From: Telopea speciosissima
Lineage: Eukaryota > Streptophyta > Magnoliopsida > Proteales > Proteaceae
Direction: 5' to 3'
DNA length: 64,000 bases
NCBI RefSeq assembly: GCF_018873765.1
Contig: NC_057922.1
Span: 12,103,563-12,167,562 of the forward strand
Of this stretch, positions 47,201 through 59,300 are shown piece by piece (the first letter of the stretch is position 1; each line of letters opens with the position of its first letter). The notes beneath the pieces are model-generated. The model did no database searches. It was given only the letters and a program-made list of their open reading frames with translations, and had not been told where the DNA came from. The translations under genes were made by a program, and so were the position numbers.

Positions 47201-50090
47201 GAGTTGCAGTTTTTAAATTGTTCTTTTCATTGTATCGATCCTGGCTACAATCGATCTCCCGCTGGTTTTCCTAGTTTGAGGTCGACTATTGCATTATTTG
47301 GTATCAAAGCTAAGGAGAGGCGGCTCAAGAGCGACGATTGTTGCATTCTACTTGAAGATTCATCATGCAAGTCAGATTCGACAACTCTACCAAACTCAAG
47401 GGCAAGTTTTTTTCAAGATGGGGAGAGCCGATGTAGATCACAAGTCCATATGTACCCGCAGGAACAAGCCCCAAAACCAGCCCAGCAAGGTTGTGGATTC
47501 GACTGCTGTGAGAAGCAGCCTGGTCTGATGATGTGGCAAGTTTTCGTTGGTTCGATGGAGCATCACCTAAGGCAGCCCCAGCCCAGAGAGAAGCATGAAG
47601 AAGATTTGGAGAAAAGAATTTTCAGGCCTTGTTGCCATTAGTTATGGGAGAAATTTCATGTTTCAACAGCTGCAATAGCTGTGGGTGAGAGACCCAGGCT
47701 GAGAGAGCCATTCCCCTACCCGCCCCTTCTTTTCTATCTTCTCTTCTTTATCTTCTTCTCCTTTCTTCTTATCCCTTTTACGTTCTTCATATGTAACAGA
47801 AAAATAGCAATAAAAAAAAAAAGAGTTGCAGTTTTTAATTTGTTCTTTTCATTGTATCGATCCTGGCTGCAATCGATCTCCCGCTGGTTTCCCTGGTTCG
47901 AGGTTGATTATTGCATTACAGATTCACCTACACGCGTTCTTATTGGCCTCCGCGCTGGTGCAGGCGCTACACAACCAGACAGTGATCTCTTGCCTTTTAT
48001 TTTTGTATGTTATAGTAATAAATTATACGTAGCATAGGCTATATTAGAGAAATATAAAGCCAAGGTATGTCATACACTACCAACCTAGGGTAAGATACTA
48101 AACTAAACTTTTGAGTGTGCTTTTTAATAATCTAAAGGTTCCATTGTGTTTAGGAATGCATAATTAGGGTCTCTGTGATATGGCCATTTGACCACTGAAA
48201 TGGTCAAACAAAACCAACCACCGAAATGTGCAAAGTTCCAACTGAAATTCGGTGGTTTTGCGAAATATTTCGGTTTTGACCCCAAATTCTTGAACCTTGC
48301 CTGAGAAGGTAGCGGTAGTTGCAAGTCTGGTCTGGTATTCAAGGTAAGAATTTTACGAGAGGGGAAGTAAAAAGTAGGGTTCGAGTGTTTGAATCACCCT
48401 AAAGATGCTCACAATATATAAACTAATTATGGCAATGGTAAACTTAGCAGGTGACGAGAAAAAGAGAACTTTCAGAAAGAAAAAAAAAAGAGGAAAATAA
48501 GGATTAGTAACTGGGATAGGGAAATAGACTAAGAAAGGAGGAATCATAGAGAGGACAAGCAACTAATACCTGAGCAGGAAAGGAATCGCATTAGATGGCT
48601 GATATGGCCCTTCCAATTGTTCAAACAGATAGGAGCCGTCAAAATTGAAATTGGCCAAATGTGCAATTTCCTAAGCTACACCAACTGCAAGACCCACCAG
48701 TACTAAACTTTTTCCCTGGTAATTTTAGACAATTTTTTTATTCTTTATAAGAACACAAACATTAAATAAAACAGAGCACCCTTTTTCCCACATTTGAATG
48801 GTTTTGAACTTGCAACAGTTCAGAGGAAGTTGGGAATAACATGTTGACCTTGTTGGGACCAACTAAGCTGCCACATGGCAAACATGTGGTCACTCCTAGA
48901 AGTTTGGGTAGGAGAAATCACCACTAAAACTTTAGTATGAAGAAATTTTTTCATGAACCATCAGAAAATGTTTTATTATGAAAAGCAGACACTTCAAGTT
49001 CACTTAACACAATATTCCCCATCTGATAGAAATTAGCATTTTTGAAGTGGTTTCTTGCTGACTTTACTATAGAATTAGGGAAAGTGTAGATAACAAGACA
49101 TTTTTTGGGGGACTCAATTGCCAACTAAGCTAGAATATGGCAAAATATATGGCCACTCAGAAGTTTCAGTGCGTGAATCACTCACAGAACTTTGGGATGA
49201 TGAAGTATTTTAACATAAATAATTATTTATCAAGAAATGTTATAATGGAAGGGAGGGGGGGGGGGAACAGATGGATGCACAAATTTGAAGTTTATTCAAC
49301 AGAAGGTTCCCCATCAGAAGATGCAATTAGCCTCCTGTACAGAGACTACTTATGTAGAATAAGAGGTGAAAGAAATGAATTTATGCCCAGCATATCCACA
49401 AATATATGCAAGGACATAGTGCACATATCTTTCAGATATTTGAGATTATCAGTGTTCTTTCGAGAAATCATGGCACCAAGGCTATATCACACAGAAACGC
49501 ATGATTAGCGTGTGTAGTAACTCCATATGCACAATACCAAGATATTAGCATCAATTGATAAAATATAAGTTCAAATCTGTGCAACTCACCTTCTTCACGG
49601 ATGCTGACCAAGATAAAACAAGACCTAGGAAGACGATGAAGAAAAACGGACCCCAAAGATCCCAATCCCGCAAAGCTTTCCCAGGATCTTCACGAAATGG
49701 ATTAGGGAACACCACGAGCTTCAAATTGCTAACAATCCGAGACAAATCTCTCTTCACAGTATCCCACACAGGCTCTGTCAAGGTGTTGGGGGGCGAACCA
49801 AACCCACTTGGAGAGATATTTTGGCGAGGATTAGACTGAGAACTGGGAGGAGGCAAGGCAGGAGGAACAGGAGCAATAGAAGACTTCTGTTGTGGAGGAG
49901 GAGGAAGATTGGATGCTATAAACGGAGATGAAGAAACAGGAATGGAGGCCCTTGGAGGACTCGGCGGTCTCGCAGGGAGCACTGTAGCAGGCCCAGACTG
50001 GACACTTGCATGAATAAGGTTCTCGATCTCATCAATATCAGACTGGGAAGAAGGGTGGAGTGGTATGGTATCGCTATGTGAGTGTGACAT
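41231..50090 (-). CDS. YIP4: Yip1-family membrane protein, YIP4/YIPF6-like
   Basis: Golgi/trans-Golgi membrane protein; Yip1-family proteins bind prenylated Rab GTPases, and Arabidopsis YIP4 works with ECHIDNA in secretion of cell-wall material. Coding exons on the minus strand are 50090-49590, 41690-41616 and 41491-41231, all phase 0 with GT/AG borders, giving 278 residues, the usual length. The N-terminus [20 protein letters not shown] is followed by a Pro/Ser-rich cytosolic region (about 35-105). Next come [20 protein letters not shown] and [20 protein letters not shown], the family signature. The membrane segments begin at [18 protein letters not shown], then [58 protein letters not shown] and [20 protein letters not shown] at the end. 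A 7,899-bp intron separates the first two exons. The second intron is only 124 bp and consists largely of microsatellite. Confidence 0.96.
41532..41606. repeat. Compound microsatellite filling the second intron of YIP4
   Basis: Plus strand: C run 41532-41547, then CCCCT units to 41578, then (CA)13 at 41581-41606. On the sense (minus) strand this reads (TG)13, (AGGGG)n and a G run, between a donor at 41615 and an acceptor at 41492. The exact repeat numbers may be affected by sequencing error. Confidence 0.9.
43632..43725. repeat. 47-bp tandem duplication
   Basis: The unit TAGTTGGAACTCTTAAAATA...GGTTCCTATTCG (43632-43678) is repeated directly at 43679-43725 with only one or two differences. 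It lies in LTR-like sequence (43500-43960) that has a TTAAATGAATGCATGGCTC end but no defined partner. Confidence 0.85.
44720..44861 (-). mobile_element. Au SINE copy 2, minus strand
   Basis: Read on the minus strand it has the Au order: GAGGTTGCTCCATTGTGACC, GGTTACGGGTTCGAGTCTGG (box B), AAACAGCCTCTCTG, and GCATGAGGCTC/GGGTACTCCC near the 3' end. The flanks TACAGCTTTATT (44708-44719) and TACGGCTTTATT (44862-44873) match at 11 of 12 bases. Confidence 0.88.
45329..45468 (-). mobile_element. Au SINE copy 3, minus strand, 5'-truncated
   Basis: On the minus strand it runs from the TCCATTGTGACCAAGTGGTC segment through CACGGGTTCGAATCTGG (box B) to GCACTGGGTACGCC and a T-rich end (A run on the plus strand). 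The flanks GGAGTGTAATTAAATG (45313-45328) and GGAGTGTAATAAAATG (45469-45484) match at 15 of 16 bases. Confidence 0.9.
45491..45596. repeat. 57-bp tandem duplication between two SINEs
   Basis: GAAAATATAGGGGCTTGGGT (from 45491) recurs as GAAAATATAGAGGCTTGGGT (from 45548). Both continue through GATAATAACAGCAAAT and CTTTTAGGG. The TTTTAGGG end of the second unit is part of the target duplication of the next SINE. Confidence 0.85.
45604..45770 (+). mobile_element. Au SINE copy 4, full length, plus strand
   Basis: It begins GGCGAGCCTTGGTGCAACGG, as the Au consensus does, has box B ACAGGTTCGAGTC, AGGCTGCATACATTATGGCC, GGTGGGAGCCTCGTGCACTG and ends in a T run. The flanks at 45585-45603 and 45771-45789 (GGTCTTTTAGGG and GGTCTTTAAGGG at their starts) match at 16 of 19 bases. 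It is the most complete Au SINE in the window. Confidence 0.92.
46736..48003. repeat. MITE-like repeat split by a TRIM
   Basis: The left part (46736-46836) begins AAAAAGAAAGCTAACTTGGTCGCGTGG. The right part (47919-48003) ends CACAACCAGACAGTGATCTC TTGCCTTTTAT. The outer ends are roughly inverted to each other. Similar sequence is seen intact at about 60746-61075 and in part at 27842-27995. Removing the TRIM and one CAGATT restores a continuous repeat of about 185 bp. Confidence 0.6.
46837..47918 (+). mobile_element. TRIM element with LTRs of 460 and 489 bp and a 133-bp interior
   Basis: LTR 1 (46837-47296) and LTR 2 (47430-47918) are closely similar over their length; both start GATGTAGATCACAAGTCCAT and end ATTGCATTA. 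TTTGGTATCAAAGCTAAGGA follows LTR 1 (a mutated initiator-Met primer site) and AGATGGGGAGAGCC precedes LTR 2 (polypurine tract). CAGATT flanks the whole (46831-46836 and 47919-47924). The 6-bp duplication and the GA...TA borders are slightly unusual; the true TG start may lie 2 bp inward. LTR 2 has an extra CCATTCCCCTACCCGCCCC segment. Confidence 0.8.
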
Positions 50091-50650
50091 CTTCCGACAC
50101 GCAAGCTTCTCCTAATCAAATCAAAACCAGAAAATATCTCCAAGCGAAACCCCAAACCAAGGCAGATTTAATAAACCTGTAAAGAGACAGCCCAAATCGA
50201 CATAAGAAAAGCAAGCAATTTATCCGATTCATCCGACTCCAAAGTCAAATTGAGCTAGATAGGGAAACAGATCTCCAGCGAATTGCAGATTAAACACATA
50301 AAGATCCTCAGAGAACAACTATAATGGCAGCGAATTAAAAATAAAACATAAACAGTAAGATCCAGATACAATGCAACTATACCTTAACACAGATACAGAG
50401 AATCAAAAAAATTACAGAAAAGATCTAATCGTTCATGCAGTGCTCCCAAGTCCCAACTAAACTATACAATTATTGCTAACATGAGAAGAATTGAAGGAAT
50501 GACGGTTTCTACCAAGATTTCAAAGAACAAAATCGAAGCAGAAACGAGAAGGAAAGAGAGATTACCAGAAGGAAGAGAAGTTATCTTCGCCTGGTTGGAC
50601 GCAGAGGTTGTCCTGAAACTCCCATGAAATCTCGCGCGTCGTTTCCCCGT
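50091..50650 (-). other. 5'UTR of YIP4 with a 5'UTR intron
   Basis: On the minus strand the ATG at 50090 is preceded by 21 nt and an acceptor (TTTGATTAG, ending at 50112). A donor (CTTCTG/GTAATC, GT at 50565) lies upstream, so a leader exon at about 50566-50650 is joined by removing a 454-bp intron. The T/C-rich leader (TTTCCCCGTC, TCTCTTTCTTCGGC) fits a plant transcription start region near 50650-50700. Confidence 0.6.
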
Positions 50651-50699
50651 CTTTTTTACCACCAAAAGACGTCGAGCCGAAGAAAGAGAGAGAAAATCA

Positions 50700-53332
50700 G
50701 GTTAAAAGGACGTGATCGAGTCTTTTTTTTTTTTTTTTTAACGTGCTCGAGTCATTTCTTTAGATAGGGTATGTTACTATTATTTTTGTAAATTAAAATG
50801 GCTCACAAGGGTATTTAATAAAACCACTTGAGATTTATTTTTATCAATCTCGACGTCACTATGCCTAGTGAAGTATAATGTTTCACTCTTCGTCATTTGA
50901 CAGCACATGATTTAATCCATGTGATAGAAGACTAGTGCATCTCAATGGTCAAATTTTAATCAAAGGAAACAAAGAAAGTTGCTCAAACTCGAATTCAAAG
51001 TTTTAGCAAAACTATCTAAAATGTCACCAAATGAAAATACAAAATGGTATCTTTTGAAATTTAGCTACTTTTTCTAATCATTTCAACTTTTAAGATGAAA
51101 TTGTACGAATGAGATGCTTGTCTAGTCTTTTATCATGTGGACTAACCCATATGTGTCATGTTTCTCATAAACTACCATAAATATGAGTGTTTGATTAAGT
51201 GGGGTGAAAAACTTCCACACAATCTCATTAAATGCATTTCTTCTTGGTTGGTGATGTGACATCCCATTTTTTCCCATCCTACTCACTCTCAAAGTAAACA
51301 TTTAATTTTAGGGCCAATGAATGTGTACCTTTTAAACATTCATTACATGCTAGGGTTCACACCAAACTTCCACACTTTGTCTTCTATGTTAAAGGAGAGA
51401 TATGTTAACCTAAAGGAACCCCAAACACATCTCTCCTACACAGTATTGAAACTTGAAACCCCAACCAAAGAACTCTCATTCAAAATCTATCTAGTTTGAT
51501 GGAGCTTTGTCTCAATGGGGTGAATATGTAAGAACATGTTAATAATAATTGATATAAAATATTATCTTTCATGCTTCCTAATCTCTGTCTCACACTTTTT
51601 TTTTATCAAATCCCAGTCTCTATCTCACAGATACATAAACAAATAATTACAAAATGAGAAGACTGAAAGTATTGATGTGGTGCTACCAATTTCTTTATCA
51701 TGTGAATGTTTCATGGTGACTTTTCTTCAAATGTTTGTTTACTTCAATATAATTCAGATTTAAACAATCTTGGATTTTTTGAAAAGCTTTGAAGATTGAA
51801 GAGTGTCTTACCTTAAATTTACTTTATATTGAAAAAGTTATGTTCCAATCAAACTTAATTTGGTGTGTGCAGATGCTGTCTAAAATTGCTTTGAATGAAA
51901 ATATTTTTTTAGACATAAATGAACGAATATTTTATCGCATTTTGGTTTTTAACAATGTTTTATCATATTAAGATTTATGAAATTTTTAAATTTGAGAAAA
52001 AATCCAAACATTTAAAAGTTGAAAGTTGCACCTACTATCGAAAATCCAATATTTGTTCTTGAACTAGGGGTTGACTTTTTATCCTTTTAAAATTCAAAAT
52101 TTTTAACTATTTTTATTGGATTCAAATAAGGAGGTATTTGATTATTTATGAATAATATCTTAAGTACATAAAATAAAATTATTTACTTAAATGATATTTG
52201 GCATAAATAAGTGTCTGCCTTGATTTCCAGCCAATGTCCACAAACAATATACACTATCAAGGTAAAAAACCACAAGTACCATTTTGAGTATTTTTTTGTT
52301 TTTGTGAAAATAATTCATACATTGTGTTTAGAATGTCAAAATTAAGTTGTATACAAAAAATCAGATACAAAAAACATTTCTAGGCCTCGAAACCAACTCT
52401 AGTTGGCTGGAAAAAATCACAAGTTTCAACCATATCTCGATTTCTAACTGATCAAAACCTGATCGAAAAACCCGAGTTTTAGAACCTTGCTTACCAATCA
52501 ACTGCTCCTCCAAAAGAAAAATCATCAAAAAATCTACTTCCAAAAAATATAAACAATATAGAATCAACCGGCTGATTCTGATTCCAAAAGCATTATTCAA
52601 GAGACATTTACCATACAAAGAAGTATGCCAAACAAGTTTCTAACATCAATAGTGTCAGTTGGTTTTTTACACATGAAGGGATCTTTCAATCATTTTGACC
52701 ATTGTATAGATAAGGATCATCTGATAGGCGACAAATAAAATCTAATGGCCCTATCTAAACCATACAGCCCAAAATGCATTAGGCTTCTCTCCCCTATGTC
52801 TCCAGTGGTCACTTCTTCAAGCAGAATTTAACTTTTCAACCAAACTTTCAATATATAATTTTGAGTCTAAAAGGGAAGTCAAATTGGCATGATAATCAAC
52901 CTACGACTAGAAAATTATGTGGACAACATGTGCACTAGAGCACTGACCAAACTAACATGGGCAGAAATAATTGTTGGCTGCAAAACCAAGCGAGGACAAT
53001 GAGTGAAGAAAATCATACATCAATCTACTATTTAATATAGCCCCATTAATCAATAACAAATCAATAATACTTTCCTTATCTTTTGATAGATAATAATAGA
53101 TTCAAATTTGGGTTACAGAAATATTTTGTTTTTTGTATGATTATATGAGCTTCCTCCAAAACTAGATTAAACTTCACTAGTTCCAAAGGACAAACTTAAC
53201 CCAATAAATCCTTGAATTCAGAAAATAATTTGGGCAAAAAACAAAAAATAACCCAGCTATGTTCAAAAAAATTACCACATGTTAAAAGTATGAAAAACAA
53301 ATCATTTGAATAAGGGACAGATGACACCATTC
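50700..53332. other. Intergenic region between YIP4 and VDAC
   Basis: No gene is recognised. 51780-52225 is a diverged copy of the interior of the element at 56107-57155: both share TTATGTTCC, GTTTTA(C/T)CATATTAAGATT, GGGGTTGACTTTTTATCC, TTTTTATTGGATTCAAATA and GATATTTGGCATAAATAAGT in the same order. 52380-52495 ends in GAGTTTTAGAACCTTG, as MITE ends here do. The stretch next to 53333 holds the VDAC 3'UTR. Confidence 0.6.
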
Positions 53333-56300
53333 TCAGGGCTTCAGGGCTAAGGCAAGACCAAACTTGGATACATCAGCAGCCTTTGGATCATACTCAGCTG
53401 AAAAAGTCACCAGTGACTTAGGTCTCCATTCTCGCTGCCAAAGCATTGCGACCTTTCCACTGTCACAGAACCTTGTTTTTATGATGGTATAAGGATCAAA
53501 GGAATGAGAGCTTCCAATTGTAAAACTATTTTCATAGGTTGAAATCCTATGAGTCATTTCAGCAGCAATGGAAGTTCCAGTGACTGGATTCACCAAGTGA
53601 ATATAAGAAGCCTTCAGCGTCTCCCCTTTGTCACCCCTACAAGCACAAGATGCAGTTCAAAGAATGTAAGTTTCAACCTTAAAACATCAAAAGATGGAAC
53701 TTACACCCAGACAGTCACTCAGGCGTTTTTCCCCCACAGCAGCAAATTGCCATGTGGAGTGACAGAAGTGAGCAACAAAGACTAAGATAATAGTAGGGAA
53801 TATGAGAGATGGAGGGAGAGAGAAAGACAGGACAGATATGAACAAAACATCTTAACAACATGTCTCCATCTTTTTTTTTTTTTGGCTTCCCTCTCCAAGG
53901 TACCTCATTCTCCAATCTCCATTGTTCCTCAATTTCTACTTTAGTGTACTCCGTTAATATCTTCTTTGTAAAAGTAATTCCAAGTGCCAAATCAGTCTGA
54001 AAGGAATTATGCCAATAACTAAATGAAATTTTTCTGTATTCTGCTTCTCATTCCAACCCTAATTTCAAGGTGATTAGGAATGGTCCCAATTACTTGGCTC
54101 TGCAAACAAAGTTTCTCAACAAAAATTACAGCTTCACAAAATTAAACAATCTTTAGATGTAGATTAGGAACTATTGCCTTATAATTTGCAGAAGGAAAAT
54201 CTTTATGGGAAGGCAGAGTCAAAACTTTCAGTCCTGGAAGCCATTCTAGGATGGAGACATTGTCGACATCCTCTACTCATTTTGATTTTCAGACCAATAT
54301 TATTAATCAACATGTTAGGATTAGGAAAAGTTAAGGGCAGGTACCCCAGGGTCAGCCATCTAGAGGACCTCAAAATTGGATTGGGCCTCATGGAATAAAA
54401 AGTTTTTTGAAAAGAGGCAATGAAATAGGAATATCGTGTGGCCAAATCTAATTTGGGGGTTCTGCTGGGTAGCTGACTGTGGGGTCCTCCTATAAATGCT
54501 CTTATAATAAAGGTATACTCTGAGCAATGGGTACTGTTGATAAAATAGGGGGAATACCATACAAAGTGCAGCCCATTTGGTTTCAGATGGACCACCAAGA
54601 TTGTTGCCAATCCAAGGGTTCCACCATCTATCCAAAATTTCAGAACTTCTAATTCATTCCTCAATTTGGCAGAAATGGCCAAAGCCAACAGTGTCAAAAC
54701 CATTCAGACACTGTCAGTGCTGGTCCCATTTCCCTAACATTTTTTTTAGGAAATATGTGTCCAATGGTTGTCACTGCCATCACCTGGGTAGATAAAGTAG
54801 AGAAAAAGAGAATGGGAGACGATGGTGGCATTTTCAAAGAACATTAAAAAGCCCTACAATCGACAAAACTTGGTACAAGATTCCACATTTCTTCATGAAC
54901 TCAGTGGTCTATCAATCAAGGATTTAAAATTTTAGAAGTTGTCCTAGTATTTTTTTTTTTTTTCCAGAACAGTAAACAAAGCATTTCCAGTAAAGTTTCA
55001 ATTATCAAATAATAACAACTGGTCCTTACCACCTTAAGAACAAGGAACAAGTTCCTCAACCATAATCTTCCTCCAACACCCTACCCCCAGGAACAACCAA
55101 CAAAAAAGGATTATGTACTTCCATTTCATACCAAGGGAGAAATAAAAACACGAGAATTCATGATGCATAACATAGCATCACCAACTAGTACCACTGAACG
55201 GTAAACAAAACCATAAAAATATATTGGCAGTTCAAATGTAGCATAATCATTTTGCAAGCAATACAGTTGAAAATGTGTGAACATTTAGGAACCAAAGAAC
55301 TGAAGAGTAAAAAAATAAGCAGATCTAGCTTCCACTTACAGTATGAGTGCAGCAGAGAAATCAGGCTTGTTCAAGCCAATTCCAACATTATATTTGATGA
55401 AGGAGGCAGAAGCAGTATCAAACCCCAATTCACCACCAAAACTAAGCTCCTTGGTCCCAATGGTTGTTGCAAGCTCCAAAAAAGGGGTTGGAGTTAAGCC
55501 AATGCTGGAATTGATAGCAGCATGAGGATGAAGATACTGCACATCCAACTGAAGTTCCAAGTACCACACCCCAGAAAAAAAAAACCCAAGATTTTGTTTC
55601 AGTAATGATATTGATCCTTACAGAAAATTATTCAAGAAGGTTCAGCATCCTCAAGTAAGTATATTAATAAGCTAAAGAATCTATTCACCAAAAAAAAAAA
55701 AGCTAAAGAATCTCAAAGCTGCAGCCATAAAATAGTAATCTACAGAAAATTCATGGCAAAATATTACAAGTGAAATCATACATCAACCTCAGAGATATTC
55801 ACAGCTCCTTAGCCTACATAACATTTGCCCATATTTACATAGGACTATTCCTTTAGTCCTAAAGTAGCTACCTAATTAAGGATTTGGGCTCAAATTTCTA
55901 ATAGATAAAAAAGGCATATCAGGGTTGAAGCCCTAGGGTTTAGTAACAGAGACTAGATTAAAGGAAGATAACAGTCAGAATATGTAAGTAACAGGACATA
56001 AATCAGCGAAAAATAAAGAGATCAGAATTAGGTCAAAGTAAGAATGGAGATTTCTTGGTAACTCACAAACTAAGATTTAGAATAGGTTGAAATAGGGGTT
56101 GAGCAGCATAGTTGTCAAAGCGGCAAGGCGGCCTAATGCGGTGGAGGAGTGCCTAAGCTCTTAGGAGACAAGGCGCCCGCCTAGGCGCGCAAGTGTTAAT
56201 TTTTATTTCCCCTCTTTTCTAACATTATTTAGTATGCTACAATATGTACCTCATATCATCAAAAATCAACATTAAGCAATTTCAAGTGAAAAAAAAATCA

Positions 56301-59300
56301 ATATTAAGCAATATCAAGTCATCAAAAATCAATATTAAATCACATTAAGTAATCAAAATCAATATTAAGCCACATAAAGTCATCAAAAATCAACATAGAA
56401 CTAGAAGACAACAGAACTGAAGAAACAAGCTATTGGAAGTTTGAAATAAGCAAAACATACATTTGGTTTATACCATTCTTAGAAAATATGATCTTATCAA
56501 TAAATAATTAAACTGCTCTCGATTCAGAGAAATGTTCTTGTTCTCTAAGAAGTTTGACTGAGCAAATGATTTTATTTTTACATGAGATTTTTTGTACTAT
56601 GTAGAATACAAAACCAGCTTTCCAACAAATCCAAGATTGTTTAAATCTGATTTATATTAAAGGAGTTATGTTCCGGTCAAACTTTATATGGTGTGCATGA
56701 ATGCTGTCAAAATCGTTCTGAATAAAAATATTTTTTTAAATATCAAAACAAATGAATATTTTACCGCACTTTGGGTTTTTAGCAATGTTTTACCATATTA
56801 AGATTTATGGAATTTTTAGATTTGAGAAACAACTCAGCATTAGAAAGTTGAAAATATCACCTATCGCCAAAAATCCTATTTTTCTTTTTGAACTGGGGGG
56901 GTTGACTTTTTATCCTTTTCGAATTTTATTTTTTTAACTATTTTTATTGGATTCAAATAGGGGGTGTTTGCTTTTATGAATAATATCTTAAGTAAATGAA
57001 ATACATCATTTACTTAACTGATATTTGGCATAAATAAGTGTCATACCCTAGCCCGATACCAATTAAACCAGTGCAAGGCACCCTGCACTATGGCGGCAGT
57101 CGCCTAGGCCCCTAGAGATCCGCCTGGACGCCTTGGGGACGCCTCGACATCTATGTTGCGCGGTTTAATTGGTGGGGTGAACTGATGGCTGAAATCTGAG
57201 AGAATCCAGAACTCTAGCCGAGTGCGATGGGTTCTGGAATTAGGGTTTTACGGAAGGGTTTGAAAAAGATCAGTTTGCACGAATGTTGGGAGAAATTTAA
57301 TGGCTAAAACTAAAAGAACAGATTTGAGAGAGCTATTGGAAATTGAAGGTGGCCAGAAATAGGGTATCCACAGGTTAAGGAAAAGATTATAGAAACTGAC
57401 CTAACTGAGAAGGTTTTGCACGGTTGACCTCTGGAAAAGCAATTGAAGTGGCCGAACTAGAATTAAAATCACAACGGGAAGATCAAATTATTTTTTGGGG
57501 GTGTGAATAATTGAAAGATTAAATTACCCTCACAGCCTTGCGTGACCCAGGGAATTCACCCAAGGACCAAGGAATCCACTCCCAACCATAGTTCAAAAAC
57601 TCGGCTGATTTTGAATATTTCGAACCCCCTGAGACATCGTACGAAACGTCGAAACCCAAAACAGACAATGCGTTCAATCTCGCTCAATTTGGTCGAGAAA
57701 ATGCACCGTTTCGTCAAAATTTCGGTCATTTTGCTTTGGTATTTCGTTCATTTCGGCCTTTTGCACCCCGAAATGGCCAAACAAAACTCAGAAAAAATAC
57801 AATGTTTTGGCGGAGAAATTTCGAGATTTCAGTTGTCTCGACCAAAACAAGACGAGTTTTTGAACTATGCTCCCAACACACTGAATTCACATAGAAATAC
57901 GCAAACAGAAAACTTCATAGATCAGAATTATAAATAACAGCCAGGATCCCTATTTATAGAGGTAGGGATAAGCCCAGTTGCTTCAATTCCAACAAAAAAA
58001 AACTTTCCAAAAAACAAAAACTAGAACTCAGCTTAAGAACTATAACTGAGTTTAACACACTTCTAGAAGCTAAGACAGAAATAGAAACTAAGTGTAAACT
58101 ATGAAAACCAAAAAACCATTAAGGTTGCAGACTTTAATCTTGTATACAACTTACAACCCTCATACTTGGGGTTATAAAATTGGCCCATTATAATACTGCC
58201 AAAAGTAAATAACCCAAGGCCACCATAACCCAACATAGGGCCTAATCATGTACAATTGAGTTTGGCTGCCTGCAACACTTGTAGGTTCAAATTGAACCAT
58301 AATATGTTGTCTAAGTATGCAACTGGGGTACTCAAGCCCAAAAAGAGCTAAACAGTTAACCAATGGCCCCAACCAACAGAAGAATCAATGCCCAGGTACT
58401 CAATCTTAACTCAAGCCTGGTTCAAATGGTTAGGCTCGAGTCAACATTCTACATGGGTTTCAATATTTTGAGAGCACAATTCACACTTCTGAAATACATA
58501 AACCTAACCACCAGACTGCAGGACAGTGAACAATTGCAAACAGGTAATGGCCACCTAAAAGTTGCACCCCAATTGTCAACAACAGATCAAAGGAAGTTTT
58601 TTTTTTTTGGCAACTGCATGAGACTTGAACCCAGCCGGAGCTCATAAAGGTCCACATTGAATTATGAACATTTAAGAACAAATTTTTCTATTCAAATTTA
58701 TTCAAAAGAAAGAAAGAAAAAAACTATTTCTCAAAACATAAACATGTGATAGATTTCCTAAAGAGTCCTAGATTTCTGTTTAGCTAGGTTAGCCAAGAAG
58801 TATTTCCATTGTAACCATTCAAGAGAACAAGATGTTCAATTGAGGTATTAAGAATGAGACTCTCTGATAAAAGGAAATAGCCACCAAAGCAAGTTTCTAA
58901 CCACCACCACCAACCCCCCCCCCCCCCCCCCAAAAAAAATAAAACAAACTAAATTGATGTTATCCAGCCAATGACTCAAGCAGAATCTCCCCCACCATTA
59001 AATCCAGGCATCCAAAGTTAATGTGAACCGATATCTCCAAGACAAAGCAACACTTAGCAGTTGGCAATCCTAGTCAAGGTGACATAGAAAGGAATAAACT
59101 GACTAAGTTAACATTTATGATTCAAGTTTCTGTGAGTGATGCATGGCAAATAGTCTGAGGTGTAAATATAAACATACATATTAAAAAACGAAATCTAATT
59201 AAATAAAAACATGAAAGAAAGATATTTATATAAAGTAGGAATCTCTAATTCCCACTAGAAAAAAAGAATCTCTGCAGCATTCAACTTGAGATAGGCCTCT

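Larger units (their letters stand above)
41691..49589 (-). other. Giant first coding intron of YIP4 (7,899 bp)
   Basis: On the minus strand the donor is AAG/GTGAGT at 49589 and the acceptor is CTTGTAG at 41691. It holds three Au SINEs, tandem duplications, a TRIM nested in a MITE-like repeat, GAGTC-rich repeat sequence (42430-42590), TTTCGGTTTTGAC-type MITE fragments (about 46010-46220 and 48150-48300) and an LTR-like stretch (about 43500-43960). 48400-49240 and 49270-49589 show no recognisable element. A G run sits at about 49254-49265. Confidence 0.9.

Noticed and set aside
46857..47641. Two frames both starting MYPQEQAPK, suggesting a duplicated small gene
   Set aside because: They are the same position in the two LTRs of a TRIM; the similarity comes from LTR duplication.
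54203..54703. 166-residue minus-strand frame
   Set aside because: It lies inside a VDAC intron, has no recognisable domain, and overlaps other frames of similar length on both strands.
57542..57937. 131-residue plus-strand frame
   Set aside because: It runs across a MITE and both of its inverted ends.
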